Origin: Methylobacillus gramineus | Lineage (GTDB): Bacteria; Pseudomonadota; Gammaproteobacteria; Burkholderiales; Methylophilaceae | Reading direction: 5' to 3' | DNA length: 64,000 nt | Assembly: GCF_020532675.1 (NCBI RefSeq) | Contig: NZ_JAJAVE010000003.1 | Location: forward strand, 372,001 to 436,000 | Part shown: one piece after another, positions 1-10,198 of the stretch | Layout of the letters: the number at the start of each line of letters is the position of its first letter | Position numbering within the stretch: the stretch's first letter is position 1 | The notes under the pieces: model-generated | Database searches by the model: none | The model's input: only the letters and a program-made list of their open reading frames with translations | Told to the model about the DNA's origin: nothing | Position numbers and translations under genes: made by a program

Positions 1-1
1 A

Positions 2-616
2 TTGGGTGCTGAAATCGTCGATATCAGCCTGCCCAACACCATGCTTTCCATCCCGGTCTACTACGTGCTGGCACCAGCTGAAGCATCCAGCAACCTCTCA
101 CGCTATGACGGTGTGCGTTTTGGTCATCGTGCTGCAGAGTATGACGATCTGATGGAGATGTATTGCAAGAGCCGTGCTGAAGGTTTTGGCGCTGAAGTGA
201 AACGCCGTATCCTGATTGGCACTTATGTCTTGAGCGCTGGTTACTATGATGCTTATTACCTCAAGGCACAGCAGATCCGTCGTCTGATTGCACAGGATTT
301 TGAGCGTGCTTTCGAGCAGTGCGACATCATCCTCGGCCCTACCGCACCTTCCACCGCTTTCAAGGCAGGTGAAAAAGCCGATGATCCGGTTGCCATGTAT
401 TTGCAGGATATCTACACCATTGCCGTTAATCTGGCAGGTTTGCCCGGCATGAGCATCCCCGCTGGATTTGCTCCTGCCGACGATGGCAAAGAGTTGCCGG
501 TGGGCTTGCAGATCATAGGCAATTATTTTGATGAAGCACGCATGCTCAATGCCGGGCATGCCTATCAACAGGTCACTGATTGGCATACCCGCATGCCTGA
601 AGGAGTTACATCATGA
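2..616 (+). CDS. gatA: Asp-tRNA(Asn)/Glu-tRNA(Gln) amidotransferase subunit A, C-terminal part
   Basis: The last 204 residues of the amidase subunit of GatCAB, which releases ammonia from glutamine to convert misacylated Glu-tRNA(Gln)/Asp-tRNA(Asn). The reading frame is open to the left edge, so the catalytic Ser-Ser-Lys region lies outside the window. The visible part carries the family's [10 protein letters not shown] stretch and the [11 protein letters not shown] segment near the C-terminus. Its stop codon overlaps the start of gatB (ATGA), so the two are translationally coupled; gatC is expected upstream. Identification is firm; the true start cannot be seen. Confidence 0.95.
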   Translation: MGAEIVDISLPNTMLSIPVYYVLAPAEASSNLSRYDGVRFGHRAAEYDDLMEMYCKSRAEGFGAEVKRRILIGTYVLSAGYYDAYYLKAQQIRRLIAQDFERAFEQCDIILGPTAPSTAFKAGEKADDPVAMYLQDIYTIAVNLAGLPGMSIPAGFAPADDGKELPVGLQIIGNYFDEARMLNAGHAYQQVTDWHTRMPEGVTS

Positions 617-2049
617 GCGATTGGGAAGTCGTCATCGGGCTGGAAACCCATACCCAGCTCAACACTAAATCCAAGATTTTCTCTGGCAGCAGTATTGCCT
701 TTGGTGCAGAGCCAAACACCCAGGCGAATGTGGTGGATATTGCTATGCCGGGTGTGTTGCCTGTGCTGAACAAGGAAGCCGTGCGTTGTGCCATCCGTTT
801 TGGCTTGGCGGTGGATGCTGAAATTGCCTCGCGTTCGGTGTTTGCGCGCAAGAATTATTTTTATCCTGATTTGCCCAAGGGCTACCAGATCAGCCAATAC
901 GAGCTGCCGGTGGTGGGCAAGGGTGCTCTCACCATCCAGGTGGGGGAGCAGGAAAAAACCATACGCATTACCCGTGCGCACCTTGAGGAAGATGCAGGCA
1001 AGTCTATGCATGGCGCTAGTCCTGGCCAATCAGGCATCGACTTGAACCGTGCCGGTACGCCTTTGCTGGAAATCGTGACCGAACCAGACATGCGCTCTGC
1101 TGCAGAGGCTGTGGCCTATGCGCGCAAACTGCATGATCTGGTGCAATGGATCAATATCTGTGACGGTAACATGCAGGAAGGCAGCTTCCGCTGTGACGTC
1201 AATGTGTCCGTGCGGCGCAAGGGTGATGAGAAGCTGGGTACGCGTCGCGAAATCAAGAACCTCAACTCCTTCCGCTTTATGCAGCAGGCGATTGAGTATG
1301 AAACTCGCTGGCAGATAGAAACACTGGAAGATGGCGGCAAGATAGAGCAGGCTACGGTGCTGTTCAACCCCGATACGGGTGAGACCCGTGCCATGCGGAG
1401 CAAGGAAGAGGCCAATGATTACCGCTACTTCCCTGATCCGGATTTGTTGCCGCTGGCCATTTCAGCAGAAGAAATTGAATCGATCAGAAGCGAAATGCCT
1501 GAACTTCCAGCCGCGATGAAGTCTCGCTTTGAAGAGGCTTACAGCTTGTCTGCTTATGATGCCTCTGCGCTTACGGCTTCACGCAATGTGGCTGATTACT
1601 TCACTGCCACTTTGCAGGCTTTTGGTGGAGAAGCCAAGCTGGCGGCAAACTGGGTGATGGGGGGTGTCAGTGCCAAGTTGAATGAAGAAGACAAGAATAT
1701 TGCTGACTCGCCAGTATCACCTGAATTGCTTGCCGGTTTAATCAAGCGCATTGCCGATAACACCATTTCCAGCAAGATGGCCAAGGAAGTATTTGAGGCG
1801 ATGTGGGCCGGGGAAGGAACTGCGGACCAGATTATCGACAAGAAGGGCCTGAAGCAGGTCACCGACAGCGGGGCGATCGAGACCATTGTTGATGAAGTGC
1901 TGGCAGCTAATCCGGCCATGGTTGAGGAATTCAAGGCGGGTAAGGAAAAAGCTTTCAATGCGTTGGTGGGCCAGGCCATGAAGGCTTCCAAGGGCAAAGC
2001 CAATCCAGCCCAGGTCAACGAGATTCTCAAGCGCAAGCTGGGAAGCTAG
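613..2049 (+). CDS. gatB: Asp-tRNA(Asn)/Glu-tRNA(Gln) amidotransferase subunit B
   Basis: Full-length GatB (478 aa), the tRNA-binding and kinase-like subunit of the GatCAB transamidosome in the cytoplasm. The N-terminus has the family opening [15 protein letters not shown], followed by the [15 protein letters not shown] block. The C-terminal GatB/Yqey domain (about residues 325-478) ends in [13 protein letters not shown], typical of the tail that contacts tRNA. The ATG overlaps the gatA stop by four bases. The stop codon shares a CTAG tetranucleotide with the stop of the convergent DUF4124 gene, so there is no intergenic space. Confidence 0.98.
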   Translation: MSDWEVVIGLETHTQLNTKSKIFSGSSIAFGAEPNTQANVVDIAMPGVLPVLNKEAVRCAIRFGLAVDAEIASRSVFARKNYFYPDLPKGYQISQYELPVVGKGALTIQVGEQEKTIRITRAHLEEDAGKSMHGASPGQSGIDLNRAGTPLLEIVTEPDMRSAAEAVAYARKLHDLVQWINICDGNMQEGSFRCDVNVSVRRKGDEKLGTRREIKNLNSFRFMQQAIEYETRWQIETLEDGGKIEQATVLFNPDTGETRAMRSKEEANDYRYFPDPDLLPLAISAEEIESIRSEMPELPAAMKSRFEEAYSLSAYDASALTASRNVADYFTATLQAFGGEAKLAANWVMGGVSAKLNEEDKNIADSPVSPELLAGLIKRIADNTISSKMAKEVFEAMWAGEGTADQIIDKKGLKQVTDSGAIETIVDEVLAANPAMVEEFKAGKEKAFNALVGQAMKASKGKANPAQVNEILKRKLGS

Positions 2050-2696
2050 TTGGTTTTTTGCGGGTGTTGCTGACTGGGGCTCTCTGCGCCAGCCGGTACC
2101 CCGGTTTTCAGCTCGGTAAAACGTCGCCTGTCATTGTCAAAACGCTGACGGGTGGCGTCCATGTGCTGTTTTCTTTCCACCATCTGCTCATCAATCTTGC
2201 CGATCTCCAGGGTAGCATCCTTGATATCCTTGTTCAGATCGGCAGACACTGGTTTGTTGCGCTTACCCAGATCGGCTGCTGATTGCTTGAGTCCTTGCAG
2301 GCGGGTGGTGGCACCGAGTTTCCTTTGCTCCAGACCTTCCAGCATGACTTGGTCCATTTGTAGATTGCGGTCACGTGCGAGATCGATTTCCTGTTCAGAT
2401 GAATAGACAGACTGAAGGGTGCGGTCCCGACGACTTTGTTCGGTTTCCTTGTTGGCGGGTAGCTCGTTATTGGTGGACTTGTCTGCCTGCTCACGTTGTG
2501 GCATGCCCCGTGAATTGATATTGGTGCTGGGTTTGCCTGCATATTGCGGTGGAATGGTATCGCCATAATGCGTGACGCCATTTTCATCTACCCACTTGAT
2601 GATCTTGCCAGCGGGCTTGTTTTCAGCCGCGCATAAGAGGCTGCTGGTGATGGCCAGCGCGAAGGCAAGAGTGAATAGGTGGAGCGAACGATGCAT
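2046..2696 (-). CDS. DUF4124 domain-containing exported protein
   Basis: A 216-residue protein with an N-terminal signal peptide (residues 1-23, hydrophobic core then a Cys-Ala-Ala-Glu boundary) and a DUF4124 motif ([20 protein letters not shown]) right after it. The rest is charged and probably coiled coil, rich in Gln, Arg, Lys and Glu. The ATG at 2696 is chosen because it puts the signal peptide at the N-terminus; an upstream extension would add a basic, non-signal sequence. DUF4124 proteins are periplasmic or envelope proteins of unknown role. It probably follows the glycosylase gene in one leftward unit (86 bases between them). Confidence 0.85.
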   Translation of the reverse strand: MHRSLHLFTLAFALAITSSLLCAAENKPAGKIIKWVDENGVTHYGDTIPPQYAGKPSTNINSRGMPQREQADKSTNNELPANKETEQSRRDRTLQSVYSSEQEIDLARDRNLQMDQVMLEGLEQRKLGATTRLQGLKQSAADLGKRNKPVSADLNKDIKDATLEIGKIDEQMVERKQHMDATRQRFDNDRRRFTELKTGVPAGAESPSQQHPQKTN

Positions 2697-2782
2697 GACT
2701 TCTCCCGTAGCGGTCATTCGATGTATTGTTAACATTTTTTTACGAATTCTGCGCCAACTCGCCCCAAGGCTGCAAGCCGTTT

Positions 2783-3298
2783 TCACAGGCTGTCTACTGC
2801 TTGGCGCACGGCCTGCCATTGTGCCAGTTTGATCGCGCGCGGAATCGAGGCGTTGGCAGGGCTGGTCGAAGGTAGTTTTTTATATTGCAAGGTGGCAGGG
2901 ATACGTTGTTTTTTTAGAACATGGCGTTGATAAGCCTGTTCTGCCTTGCTGCCATTGAAAAATACATATTGGAGATTGGGATGGGCGCTGAAAAACAGCG
3001 TGAAATCATTGGCGATAATACTTGCCTCTTCAATATCCCCATCCAGACTACTACTGCGAAAACATTCCTGTAAAACATCCCACACCGCAACTTGATGCAT
3101 GATTAATTGCGAGCGTCTTTGTTCATAAGGCAGGGATGGGAGGATGCCAAACAGCTCTCCCATAAAGGGCCAGAACAGGTTTTGCGGATGTGCGTAATAC
3201 TGCTGCTGTTCGAGTGAAAGCTTGCCTGGCATTGAGCCCAGAATGAGCACCCGGCAGCCTGGATCTGCTACCGGCGTAAAGCTGTGAACTATTGCCAT
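2783..3298 (-). CDS. DNA glycosylase of the hypoxanthine/uracil-DNA glycosylase superfamily (family 6-like)
   Basis: A 171-residue single-domain enzyme. The motif GSMPG (residues 21-25) followed by YYAHPQNLFWP (35-44) and a later FNGSKA (114-119) match the DNA-deoxyinosine glycosylase branch (UDG family 6) that removes deaminated bases and hands the abasic site to AP endonucleases. The known family has Asn in the HPQN motif and this is kept. Exodeoxyribonuclease III, which would process the product, lies less than 1 kb away, but on the other strand. The G/U or hypoxanthine preference cannot be told from sequence alone. Confidence 0.8.
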   Translation of the reverse strand: MAIVHSFTPVADPGCRVLILGSMPGKLSLEQQQYYAHPQNLFWPFMGELFGILPSLPYEQRRSQLIMHQVAVWDVLQECFRSSSLDGDIEEASIIANDFTLFFSAHPNLQYVFFNGSKAEQAYQRHVLKKQRIPATLQYKKLPSTSPANASIPRAIKLAQWQAVRQAVDSL

Positions 3299-3317
3299 GC
3301 CATCTGAATGTGTTTAT

Positions 3318-3956
3318 TTAAACGCCGTAACTGGCGCGATAAGCCGCGATAGCTGGCTTGAACTCGGCCAGCTCCGCGCTGTTTTCCAGGAATTGGATCA
3401 GATCATGAAGGTTGGCGATACTGACCACTGGAAGCTGGTGTTGCTCCTGCACTTCCTGCACTGCAGACAGTGCCCCGAGGCCGCGCTCTTGCCTATCCAG
3501 GGCAATTGCGACACCGCAGGGGGTAGCGCCACTAGCTTTGATCAGGTTGACGGATTCACGCACTGAGGTACCGGCGGAAATGACATCATCCACGATGAGC
3601 ACCCGGCCTTGCAGCGGTGCGCCGACGATGGTGCCACCCTCGCCGTGATCCTTGGCTTCCTTGCGATTGAAGGCAAATGGAATGTTGTGACCCTGCCTGG
3701 CCAAGGCAATCACAATGCTGGCTGCCAAGGTGATACCTTTGTAGGCAGGACCAAATAACATGTCAAATTGCACGCCAGAGCGGATAATGGCGGCAGCATA
3801 GAACTCACCCAGCTTCATCAGGCTTTCACCATCGTAGAATAAGCCGGCATTAAAGAAATATGGGCTGAGGCGACCTGCCTTGGTTTTGAACTCACCAAAA
3901 CGTAATACCTGTTTTTGGATGGCGAATTGGATAAAATCTTGCGTGGAATCTGACAT
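3318..3956 (-). CDS. pyrE: Orotate phosphoribosyltransferase
   Basis: A 212-residue enzyme that transfers the phosphoribosyl group from PRPP to orotate, the fifth step of pyrimidine synthesis. It has the PRPP-binding signature [13 protein letters not shown], the flexible-loop region [11 protein letters not shown], and the N-terminal [17 protein letters not shown] block. The ATG at 3956 gives the usual family length; the longer open frame upstream overlaps the divergent xth gene and is not coding. Only 21 bases separate its start from that of xth, so the two promoters must overlap the opposing gene or each other. Confidence 0.97.
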   Translation of the reverse strand: MSDSTQDFIQFAIQKQVLRFGEFKTKAGRLSPYFFNAGLFYDGESLMKLGEFYAAAIIRSGVQFDMLFGPAYKGITLAASIVIALARQGHNIPFAFNRKEAKDHGEGGTIVGAPLQGRVLIVDDVISAGTSVRESVNLIKASGATPCGVAIALDRQERGLGALSAVQEVQEQHQLPVVSIANLHDLIQFLENSAELAEFKPAIAAYRASYGV

Positions 3957-3977
3957 GGCGAGAAAAGAAAGGTAAAT

Positions 3978-4769
3978 GTGTTGCGTATTATATCCGCGAA
4001 TTTGAATGGCATCCGCTCTGCAAGCAATAAGGGCTTCTATCCCTGGCTGCAGAAACAGGAAGCCGATATTGTCTGTATGCAGGAATTGAAAGCCCAGGAA
4101 GCAGACATGACCGCCGAAATGCTGCAGCCAGAAGGCTATTACGGCTACTTTCATTATGCCGAGAAGAAAGGCTACAGCGGCGTCGGTATTTATTCGCGTC
4201 AAAAGGCAGATGCCGTGATTGTTGGCTTGGGGATTGTGGATATCGACAGCGAAGGACGTTACCTCGAAGCGCGTTTTGGCAATCTTAGCGTGGTCTCGCT
4301 TTATCTGCCTTCAGGCTCAAGTGGTGAAGAGCGCCAGGCATTCAAGTTCAGCGTTATGGAAAGATTTATGCCGCATCTGGAATCGTTGATCCGGGATGGG
4401 CGTGAAGTAGTGATTTGCGGAGACTGGAATATTGCGCACCAGGAGGCGGATCTGAAGAACTATAAAGGCAATCGCAAGAACTCTGGTTTTCTGCCAGAAG
4501 AGCGTGCCTGGTTGACTGATTTATTTGGCCGTGTCGGCTGGGTCGACGTGTATCGCTTGCTGCATCCTGATACCACGGATGCCTGTTACACTTGGTGGAG
4601 CAATCGCGGCCAGGCTTGGGCCAAGAACGTGGGCTGGCGGATTGATTACCAGATTGCCACCCCTGGTTTTGCATCGCAGGCCGTGGCAGCCACGATCTAT
4701 AAGGATGAGCGCTTTAGCGATCATGCGCCATTGACCGTAGATTACCAATCTACACAGCAGGATCTATAA
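3978..4769 (+). CDS. xth: Exodeoxyribonuclease III (AP endonuclease)
   Basis: A 263-residue member of the endonuclease/exonuclease/phosphatase family that nicks DNA at abasic sites. Catalytic motifs are present: metal-binding Glu in MQELK (residue 36), the GDWNIAH motif, and the terminal SDHAP with the catalytic His. I chose the GTG start at 3978 because AAAGG lies at a good distance; a TTG one codon later is the alternative and gives the same MRII-type opening. The stop codon directly abuts the start of the AmpG-like gene, suggesting cotranscription. Confidence 0.95.
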   Translation: MLRIISANLNGIRSASNKGFYPWLQKQEADIVCMQELKAQEADMTAEMLQPEGYYGYFHYAEKKGYSGVGIYSRQKADAVIVGLGIVDIDSEGRYLEARFGNLSVVSLYLPSGSSGEERQAFKFSVMERFMPHLESLIRDGREVVICGDWNIAHQEADLKNYKGNRKNSGFLPEERAWLTDLFGRVGWVDVYRLLHPDTTDACYTWWSNRGQAWAKNVGWRIDYQIATPGFASQAVAATIYKDERFSDHAPLTVDYQSTQQDL

Positions 4770-6005
4770 ATGATAAAGCAGGGCTGGGTGGAAACCCTCA
4801 AGGCGATTGTAAGCGGCCGCATGCTGGTGGCCCTGATGATGGGATTTTCTTCAGGACTGCCTCTATTGCTCACCGGGTCTACCTTGCAAGCCTGGCTCAA
4901 GGATTCCGGTGCCGATCTCACCCTGATCGGGGCTGCCGCCTTGATTGGCCTGCCTTACACGCTGAAGTTCTTATGGGCACCATTGTTTGATCGGTACACC
5001 TTCCCTTTGCTTGGCAGGCGACGTGGTTGGCTGGCAATGAGTCAGGTGGCACTGGTGCTGGCGCTGCTAGGTCTTAGTATCAGTGATCCTGCGAGTAATT
5101 TGTGGGGTGTTGCTTTGGCCGCGCTATTGGTGACATTTTTCTCTGCTTCGCAAGATATTGTGGTGGATGCCTATCGCCGTGAAAGCTTGACCGACCAGGA
5201 GTTGGGCCTGGGTGCTGCCATGTTCGTCAATGGCTACCGGGTAGGCATGTTGCTGGCAGGCGGCGGTGGCCTCATTCTCGCAGACCTGTTTTCATTTCCG
5301 CAGATGTACCAGCTGATGGCGATGTTCATGGGTATCAGTATCCTGGTTACCCTATTTTCACCTGAGCCTGTTGAAGCAAGAGGCAGTCCTCGTACCTTGC
5401 AGCAGGCTGTGATCGAGCCATTTATCGAGTTTTTCAAGCGGCCAGAGGCCATTTCCATCCTGACCTTTATTTTGCTTTACAAGCTGGGGGATACATTGGC
5501 CTCGGCCATCAATGTGCCGTTTTACCTGGATCTTGGTTTTAGCAAGAGTGAGATCGGGGCCATCGCCAAACTGTTTGGTTTCTGGGCCACGCTGATTGGT
5601 GGCACATTGGGCGGCATCTGGATCTTGCGGATAGGACTGTATCGTTCGCTCTGGATCTTTGGCTTTCTGCAAATGGCGTCCACATTTGGTTTTGTCTTGC
5701 TGGCGAATATTGGCTATAACCTGCCGATGCTGACGGGCGTGATTGCGGTGGAAAACTTTACTGGTGGCCTGGGGACGGCGGCGTTTGTCGGCTTCATGGG
5801 GGCAATGACGGATCGTCGCTTCACCGCCACCCAATATGCATTGCTTTCCAGCCTGATGGGAGTGCCGCGCGTGATTCTGTCTACCCCGACTGGCTGGATG
5901 GTGGGGCAAATGGGCTGGTCTACCTTTTTTATCCTGTGCACGGTGCTGGCCATCCCTGGCTTGTTCATGATACGCCGCTTCCGTGGCTGGGAACGCAATG
6001 CCTGA
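4770..6005 (+). CDS. ampG: AmpG-like major facilitator permease (muropeptide transport)
   Basis: A 411-residue, roughly 12-segment membrane protein of the major facilitator family. The N-terminal half has the AmpG-type GFSSGLPLLLTGSTLQAWL and the SASQDIVVDAYRRE block, which are characteristic of the permease that imports anhydromuropeptides from cell-wall turnover. It is shorter than enteric AmpG (about 490 residues), as in many betaproteobacterial homologues. No ampD or beta-lactamase gene is in view, so a recycling role is inferred from family. It starts right at the xth stop and overlaps the next gene by eight bases. Confidence 0.85.
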   Translation: MIKQGWVETLKAIVSGRMLVALMMGFSSGLPLLLTGSTLQAWLKDSGADLTLIGAAALIGLPYTLKFLWAPLFDRYTFPLLGRRRGWLAMSQVALVLALLGLSISDPASNLWGVALAALLVTFFSASQDIVVDAYRRESLTDQELGLGAAMFVNGYRVGMLLAGGGGLILADLFSFPQMYQLMAMFMGISILVTLFSPEPVEARGSPRTLQQAVIEPFIEFFKRPEAISILTFILLYKLGDTLASAINVPFYLDLGFSKSEIGAIAKLFGFWATLIGGTLGGIWILRIGLYRSLWIFGFLQMASTFGFVLLANIGYNLPMLTGVIAVENFTGGLGTAAFVGFMGAMTDRRFTATQYALLSSLMGVPRVILSTPTGWMVGQMGWSTFFILCTVLAIPGLFMIRRFRGWERNA

Positions 6006-6660
6006 GCTAAGCCTAGTGGCGGCCTTTCTGGTTGGCTTGCTCGGTGGTGGCCATTGTGCGGGAATGTGTGGAGGTATCGTCGGGGCAGTTAGCCTGAGCA
6101 TGCCAGGCAGCAAACCCAGACTATCACTGCTGTTGGGATATAACCTGGGACGTATTGGCAGTTATACCTTGGCGGGGGTGGTAGCTGGTGCACTGGGTGC
6201 CACCAGCTTTTTCCTGCAGCAAGTGATCCCCATTGAAAAAATCCTCTATGCCGTGGCGAATATCATGCTGATTGTCCTGGGCTTGTATCTGGCGGGAATC
6301 TGGCACGGCGTGGTCTATCTGGAGCGCCTGGGCAGCAGGTTTTGGAAAATGCTACAACCGCTGGGCAAGAATTGGTTGCCAGTGCGATCCTTACCGCAGG
6401 CGTTGATGCTCGGAGCGATTTGGGGCTGGTTGCCCTGCGGCCTGGTTTACAGCGTATTGGTCGCTGCGATTGCGACAGCCGATCCTCTGCATGGTGGTTT
6501 GCTCATGCTGGCGTTTGGTCTGGGTACTTTGCCAACGTTGTTGGTGATGGGTTTGGCAGCACTCAGGCTTAAACAGTTTTTGCAGAATATCTGGATACGC
6601 CGTGTAAGTGGAGTAGTAGTAGTGTTATTTGGCTTGATCGGCCTGTTACAGCTTTATTGA
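5998..6660 (+). CDS. TauE/SafE (UreH-like) family membrane protein
   Basis: A 220-residue protein with about six hydrophobic segments. The first carries GGGHCAGMCGGIVGAVS, the Cys/His-containing signature of the COG2836 branch of sulfite exporter-like proteins, often linked to metal (copper) handling and cytochrome oxidase assembly. A second block, GAIWGWLPCGLVYS, is also typical. The ATG at 5998 overlaps the end of the AmpG-like gene by eight bases; a GTG at 5983 would add five residues and is less likely. The substrate is unknown. Confidence 0.8.
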   Translation: MPELSLVAAFLVGLLGGGHCAGMCGGIVGAVSLSMPGSKPRLSLLLGYNLGRIGSYTLAGVVAGALGATSFFLQQVIPIEKILYAVANIMLIVLGLYLAGIWHGVVYLERLGSRFWKMLQPLGKNWLPVRSLPQALMLGAIWGWLPCGLVYSVLVAAIATADPLHGGLLMLAFGLGTLPTLLVMGLAALRLKQFLQNIWIRRVSGVVVVLFGLIGLLQLY

Positions 6661-6662
6661 GT

Positions 6663-7286
6663 TCAGTAGGTAATCGGCCAGGCCTGTTCAAAGCGATAAA
6701 TGGCGAGGCTGCCCAGCAGGTTGGGCATGAAGTTGACCGTATTGCCTTCGTTGATGATGATGCGGTCAGTGATGCGTATGCCCATCTTGTCGCATAGTGA
6801 CTCAAAGTCGTCTATGGTGCATAGATGCAGGTTGGGGGTGTTGTACCATTGATGGGGCAGGCGGTCTGAGACCGGCATGTGGCCTGCCATCAACTGGATG
6901 CGGTGGCGCCAGTAGCCAAAATTCGGGAAGGTGATGATGCCCTGTTTACCAACGCGCAGCATTTCGCGCAATACGCCCTCGGTGTTAACCATGGCTTGCA
7001 AGGTTTGCGACAGGATGACGTAGTCGAAAGACAGGGAGTCGAATCCTGCCAGTCCAGCCTCCAGGTCCATCTGGATCACACTGATGCCATTGCTGATGCA
7101 GTCCAGCAGATTGGTATCATCATTTTCCACGCCATAGGCTTTGATTTCTAGCTTGTCACGCAGGTAGCCAAGTAAGGCACCGTCGCCGCAACCTAAATCA
7201 AGTACCTTGGACTTGGGTTGTATCCAATTTGCAATTAAAGCAAAATCATGGCGCTGTTCTGCGGCCCGTGCAAATTTTGTGCTCAT
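6663..7286 (-). CDS. metW: Methionine biosynthesis protein MetW
   Basis: A 207-residue class I methyltransferase-fold protein. The SAM-binding motif LDLGCGDG is at residues 29-36, followed by GVENDD and the MetW-typical [15 protein letters not shown] and [10 protein letters not shown] blocks. MetW pairs with MetX in proteobacteria and is needed for, or regulates, homoserine acylation. It overlaps the end of metX by four bases (ATGA), so the two are translated from one message. Confidence 0.95.
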   Translation of the reverse strand: MSTKFARAAEQRHDFALIANWIQPKSKVLDLGCGDGALLGYLRDKLEIKAYGVENDDTNLLDCISNGISVIQMDLEAGLAGFDSLSFDYVILSQTLQAMVNTEGVLREMLRVGKQGIITFPNFGYWRHRIQLMAGHMPVSDRLPHQWYNTPNLHLCTIDDFESLCDKMGIRITDRIIINEGNTVNFMPNLLGSLAIYRFEQAWPITY

Positions 7287-8422
7287 GCGCTAGCTCCGGT
7301 ACTGATGTTGTTGATATAGGCGCGCAGTATCTGGTGATAATGAGCATCCGGCATCAGAAAAGCATCATGGCCATGGGCCGCCGTGACCTCGGCATAGCTG
7401 ACGGATAGCTCGTTATCCAGCAGAGCTTTGACGATTTCCTTGGAACGTGCGGGTGAAAAGCGCCAGTCGCTGGTGAAGGACACCACCAGGAATTTGGCTT
7501 TTGCCTTGGCGAGTGCCAGCGAAAGATCGCCGTGATAGGTAAATGCCGGATCAAAGTAGTCCAGTGCCTTGGTCATGCGCAAGTAACTGTTGGCATCGAA
7601 AGCTGTAGCAAATTTGTCACCCTGATAGCGTAGATAGGACTCCATTTCAAATTCGACGTCAAAGTTGTATTTGAAATTACCGTCTCGCAGCTTGCGGCCA
7701 AATTTTGCGCCCATGGCATCATCTGAAAGGTAGGTGATATGGCCCAGCATGCGGGCAATACGCAAGCCTCGGCGCGGTACGGTTTCTTTTTCGTAATAGT
7801 CACCATCATAAAATTCAGGATCCGTCATGATGGCCTGGCGGGCGACCTCGTTGAACGCCAGATTCTGTGCTGTCAGGTTGGGAGCGGAAGCAATCACCAG
7901 GGCATGACGTACGCGGTCCGGATAAGCCAGTGTCCATTGCAAGGCTTGCATGCCACCCAGGCTACCCCCCACCACGGCAGCCAATTGCTCGATACCGAGA
8001 TGGTCGGCAAGGCCTGCCTGTGAGGCCACCCAGTCTTCTACCGTTAACATGGGAAACTTGGAGCCCCAGGGTTTGCCTGTTGCCGGGTTGATGCTCGCGG
8101 GGCCGGTGCTGCCATGGCAACCGCCCAGATTGTTCAGGGCGATGACAAAAAAGCGGTTGGTATCCAGTGGTTTTCCGGGACCGATGAGGTTATCCCACCA
8201 GCCCGGATGCTTGTCTGTGTCGGCATGTTTGCCGGCAGCATGATGGTTGCCAGACAGGGCATGGCAAATCAGCACAGCGTTGGATTTGCTGCTGTTCAAT
8301 GTCCCGTAGGTTTCATAGACGATATCGAATTGCGGCAATATCTCGCCGCTCTTGAGCGTCAAAGGGTCTTTGAAGTGCGCAGTTTGCGGGGCAACTAAGC
8401 CTACGGATGGAGAATCTTGCAT
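7283..8422 (-). CDS. metX: Homoserine O-acyltransferase (MetX family)
   Basis: A 379-residue alpha/beta-hydrolase-fold enzyme that acylates homoserine at the start of methionine synthesis. The nucleophile elbow GGSLGGMQ places the catalytic serine at about residue 154; the Asp (TSDWRFS) and His (AAHGHDAF) of the triad are near the C-terminus. Whether the acyl donor is acetyl-CoA or succinyl-CoA is uncertain, because published work shows many proteobacterial MetX enzymes use succinyl-CoA. It is followed by metW and transcribed divergently from the carbonic anhydrase gene, 70 bases away. Confidence 0.93.
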   Translation of the reverse strand: MQDSPSVGLVAPQTAHFKDPLTLKSGEILPQFDIVYETYGTLNSSKSNAVLICHALSGNHHAAGKHADTDKHPGWWDNLIGPGKPLDTNRFFVIALNNLGGCHGSTGPASINPATGKPWGSKFPMLTVEDWVASQAGLADHLGIEQLAAVVGGSLGGMQALQWTLAYPDRVRHALVIASAPNLTAQNLAFNEVARQAIMTDPEFYDGDYYEKETVPRRGLRIARMLGHITYLSDDAMGAKFGRKLRDGNFKYNFDVEFEMESYLRYQGDKFATAFDANSYLRMTKALDYFDPAFTYHGDLSLALAKAKAKFLVVSFTSDWRFSPARSKEIVKALLDNELSVSYAEVTAAHGHDAFLMPDAHYHQILRAYINNISTGASA

Positions 8423-8492
8423 GGGGGCGATTATACTATGCCTGATGCAAGGCGATAATTCTTCTCAACAGACTGCATGGATGGAGAGCAAT

Positions 8493-9026
8493 ATGACGGG
8501 TAATCTGGCTGCCTACCAGGGCATTGCTCCGAGCGTGGGGGAAGGGGTTTACATTCATCCCTCTGCCACGGTAATTGGCGATGTAGTGCTGGGTGATGAT
8601 GCCTCAATCTGGCCTGCGACCGTGATACGTGGCGATGTGAATCATATCCGGATTGGGCATGGCAGCAATATCCAGGATGGTTCCATCCTGCATGTCAGTC
8701 ATCGGTCCAGCTGGGAGCCACAGGGTTGCCCCTTATTGATCGGCAATCACGTCACAGTGGGACACAAGGTCATACTGCACGGATGCACCCTTGAGGATGA
8801 GTGCCTGATCGGTATGGGCAGCATCGTCATGGATAAAGTGGTGGTGCAGAAGCATGTGTTGCTGGGAGCTGGCAGTCTGGTACCTGAAGGCAAGGTGCTG
8901 GAAAGTGGTCATCTATATCTGGGTAGCCCGGCCCGCAAGGTGCGCGCACTGACCGAGCAGGAAATTGCCCACTTTATCTATTCAGCCAATCACTATATGC
9001 GCTTGAAGAGTCATTATCTGGGCTGA
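8493..9026 (+). CDS. Gamma-class carbonic anhydrase family protein
   Basis: A 177-residue left-handed beta-helix protein built from hexapeptide repeats (for example GDVVLGDDASIWPATVIRGD). Metal-binding histidines of the gamma-carbonic anhydrase family are visible in the stretch around HVSH and GHKVILHGC. These proteins (YrdA/CaiE-like) bind zinc; only some have measured carbonic anhydrase activity. The ATG at 8493 is preceded by GGAGAG; an in-frame ATG at 8481 is possible, while longer starts run into metX. Confidence 0.88.
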   Translation: MTGNLAAYQGIAPSVGEGVYIHPSATVIGDVVLGDDASIWPATVIRGDVNHIRIGHGSNIQDGSILHVSHRSSWEPQGCPLLIGNHVTVGHKVILHGCTLEDECLIGMGSIVMDKVVVQKHVLLGAGSLVPEGKVLESGHLYLGSPARKVRALTEQEIAHFIYSANHYMRLKSHYLG

Positions 9027-9230
9027 AATCCAGAGGGCGTTGTCTATGCCTGCGCAGGCGCATAAGCATATTGAGGATAGACACTATTGGCTCTATCACG
9101 TAAAGTTGAAGACATGAATATCAGGAATAATCTACCAAGCAAACGACTGTGGCGACCTGCCACAGTGCGACCCTTGCTCGTCTGAAGTTTCTTCTGGCAG
9201 CGCGGGCCTTGTCTCGAATGCTTGCCATCC

Positions 9231-9259
9231 TGATAAGGCCTCTTTTTAAGTCCTTATCA
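9231..9259 (+). other. Stem-loop in the leader of the EamA transporter gene
   Basis: TGATAAGG and CCTTATCA form a perfect eight-base-pair stem around a 13-base loop, ten bases before the EamA start codon. There is no U-run after it. A second perfect stem (ACTGTGGC/GCCACAGT, 9146-9166) lies upstream. They could be leader structures; the function is unknown. Confidence 0.4.
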
Positions 9260-9268
9260 AAGTTCACA

Positions 9269-10198
9269 ATGAATCAATTTTTCTCTGGTTTTTCCTTTAC
9301 GCGCCAACATGTCTATGGCGTCATGTTCGCATTGCTGTCTGCCATCGGATTTTCTGCCAAGGCTATTTTCGTCAAGCTGGCCTATCTGGAAAGCGTGGAT
9401 GCCATTACCTTGCTGGCATTGCGCATGGCTTTTGCTGTGCCTTTTTTTGTGCTGGCTATCTGGTTTGGAAGCCGCAATAGTCAGCGGGTACCCATGCAGC
9501 AAAGGGATTGGCTGGCGGTGCTGGTGCTGGGATTTATTGGTTATTATCTTGCCAGTTTCCTGGACTTTCTCGGCTTGCAATATATCAGCGCCGGTCTTGA
9601 GCGGCTCATCCTGTTTCTGTATCCGACCATGGTGGTGTTGATTTCCGCCATGGTGTTCCGGCAGCGCATAGGCAGAACCGTGATATTGGCGCTGTTATTG
9701 AGTTATGCGGGGATTGTGCTGGTGTTTCTACATGATTTTAACGTGCAGCCAGAGGATGGAGTGCTCATGGGCAGTTCCCTGGTGTTTGCAAGTGCATTGG
9801 CGTATGCGGTCTATCTTGTGGGGGCTGGACATACGATTGCCAGGATAGGTGCGATGCGATTCACCGCCTATGCCATGACCGTGGCTTGCCTGGCGGCCTT
9901 GCTGCAGTTTGTGCTGACCCACTCTCTGGATGGCTTGATGGTGCAGTCCGGCCGCGTATATGGGTTAAGCCTGGCGATGGCGCTGTTTTCAACGGTGCTA
10001 CCTGCTTTTGCACTAGCAGCCGCCATGCGCAGGATAGGTTCCATGCAAACCTCGCTGATTGGCGCTATTGGCCCGGTAGCGACTATTTATCTGGCGTACT
10101 GGTTTCTTGGTGAAACCTTGTCACTTATTCAGTTTGCTGGCTCAGTGCTGGTCTTGGCCGGAGTGTTGATGATCAGCTTGCGCCAGCAAAAGAACTAG
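9269..10198 (+). CDS. EamA/DMT-family transporter
   Basis: A 309-residue inner-membrane protein with about ten transmembrane segments in two EamA repeats. The first repeat begins FALLSAIGFSAKAIFVKLAY and the second includes ASALAYAVYLVGAG; the C-terminal GPVATIYLAYWFLGE block is typical of the drug/metabolite transporter superfamily. The substrate cannot be predicted. The ATG at 9269 fits the usual cytoplasmic N-terminus before the first segment; no strong ribosome-binding site is seen. Its stop codon shares CTAG with that of the convergent prmC. Confidence 0.85.
   Translation: MNQFFSGFSFTRQHVYGVMFALLSAIGFSAKAIFVKLAYLESVDAITLLALRMAFAVPFFVLAIWFGSRNSQRVPMQQRDWLAVLVLGFIGYYLASFLDFLGLQYISAGLERLILFLYPTMVVLISAMVFRQRIGRTVILALLLSYAGIVLVFLHDFNVQPEDGVLMGSSLVFASALAYAVYLVGAGHTIARIGAMRFTAYAMTVACLAALLQFVLTHSLDGLMVQSGRVYGLSLAMALFSTVLPAFALAAAMRRIGSMQTSLIGAIGPVATIYLAYWFLGETLSLIQFAGSVLVLAGVLMISLRQQKN

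Noticed and set aside
9149-9268. An N-terminal extension of the EamA transporter
   Set aside because: It would place a basic, non-membrane stretch and the leader stems inside the protein; the ATG at 9269 gives the normal family N-terminus.
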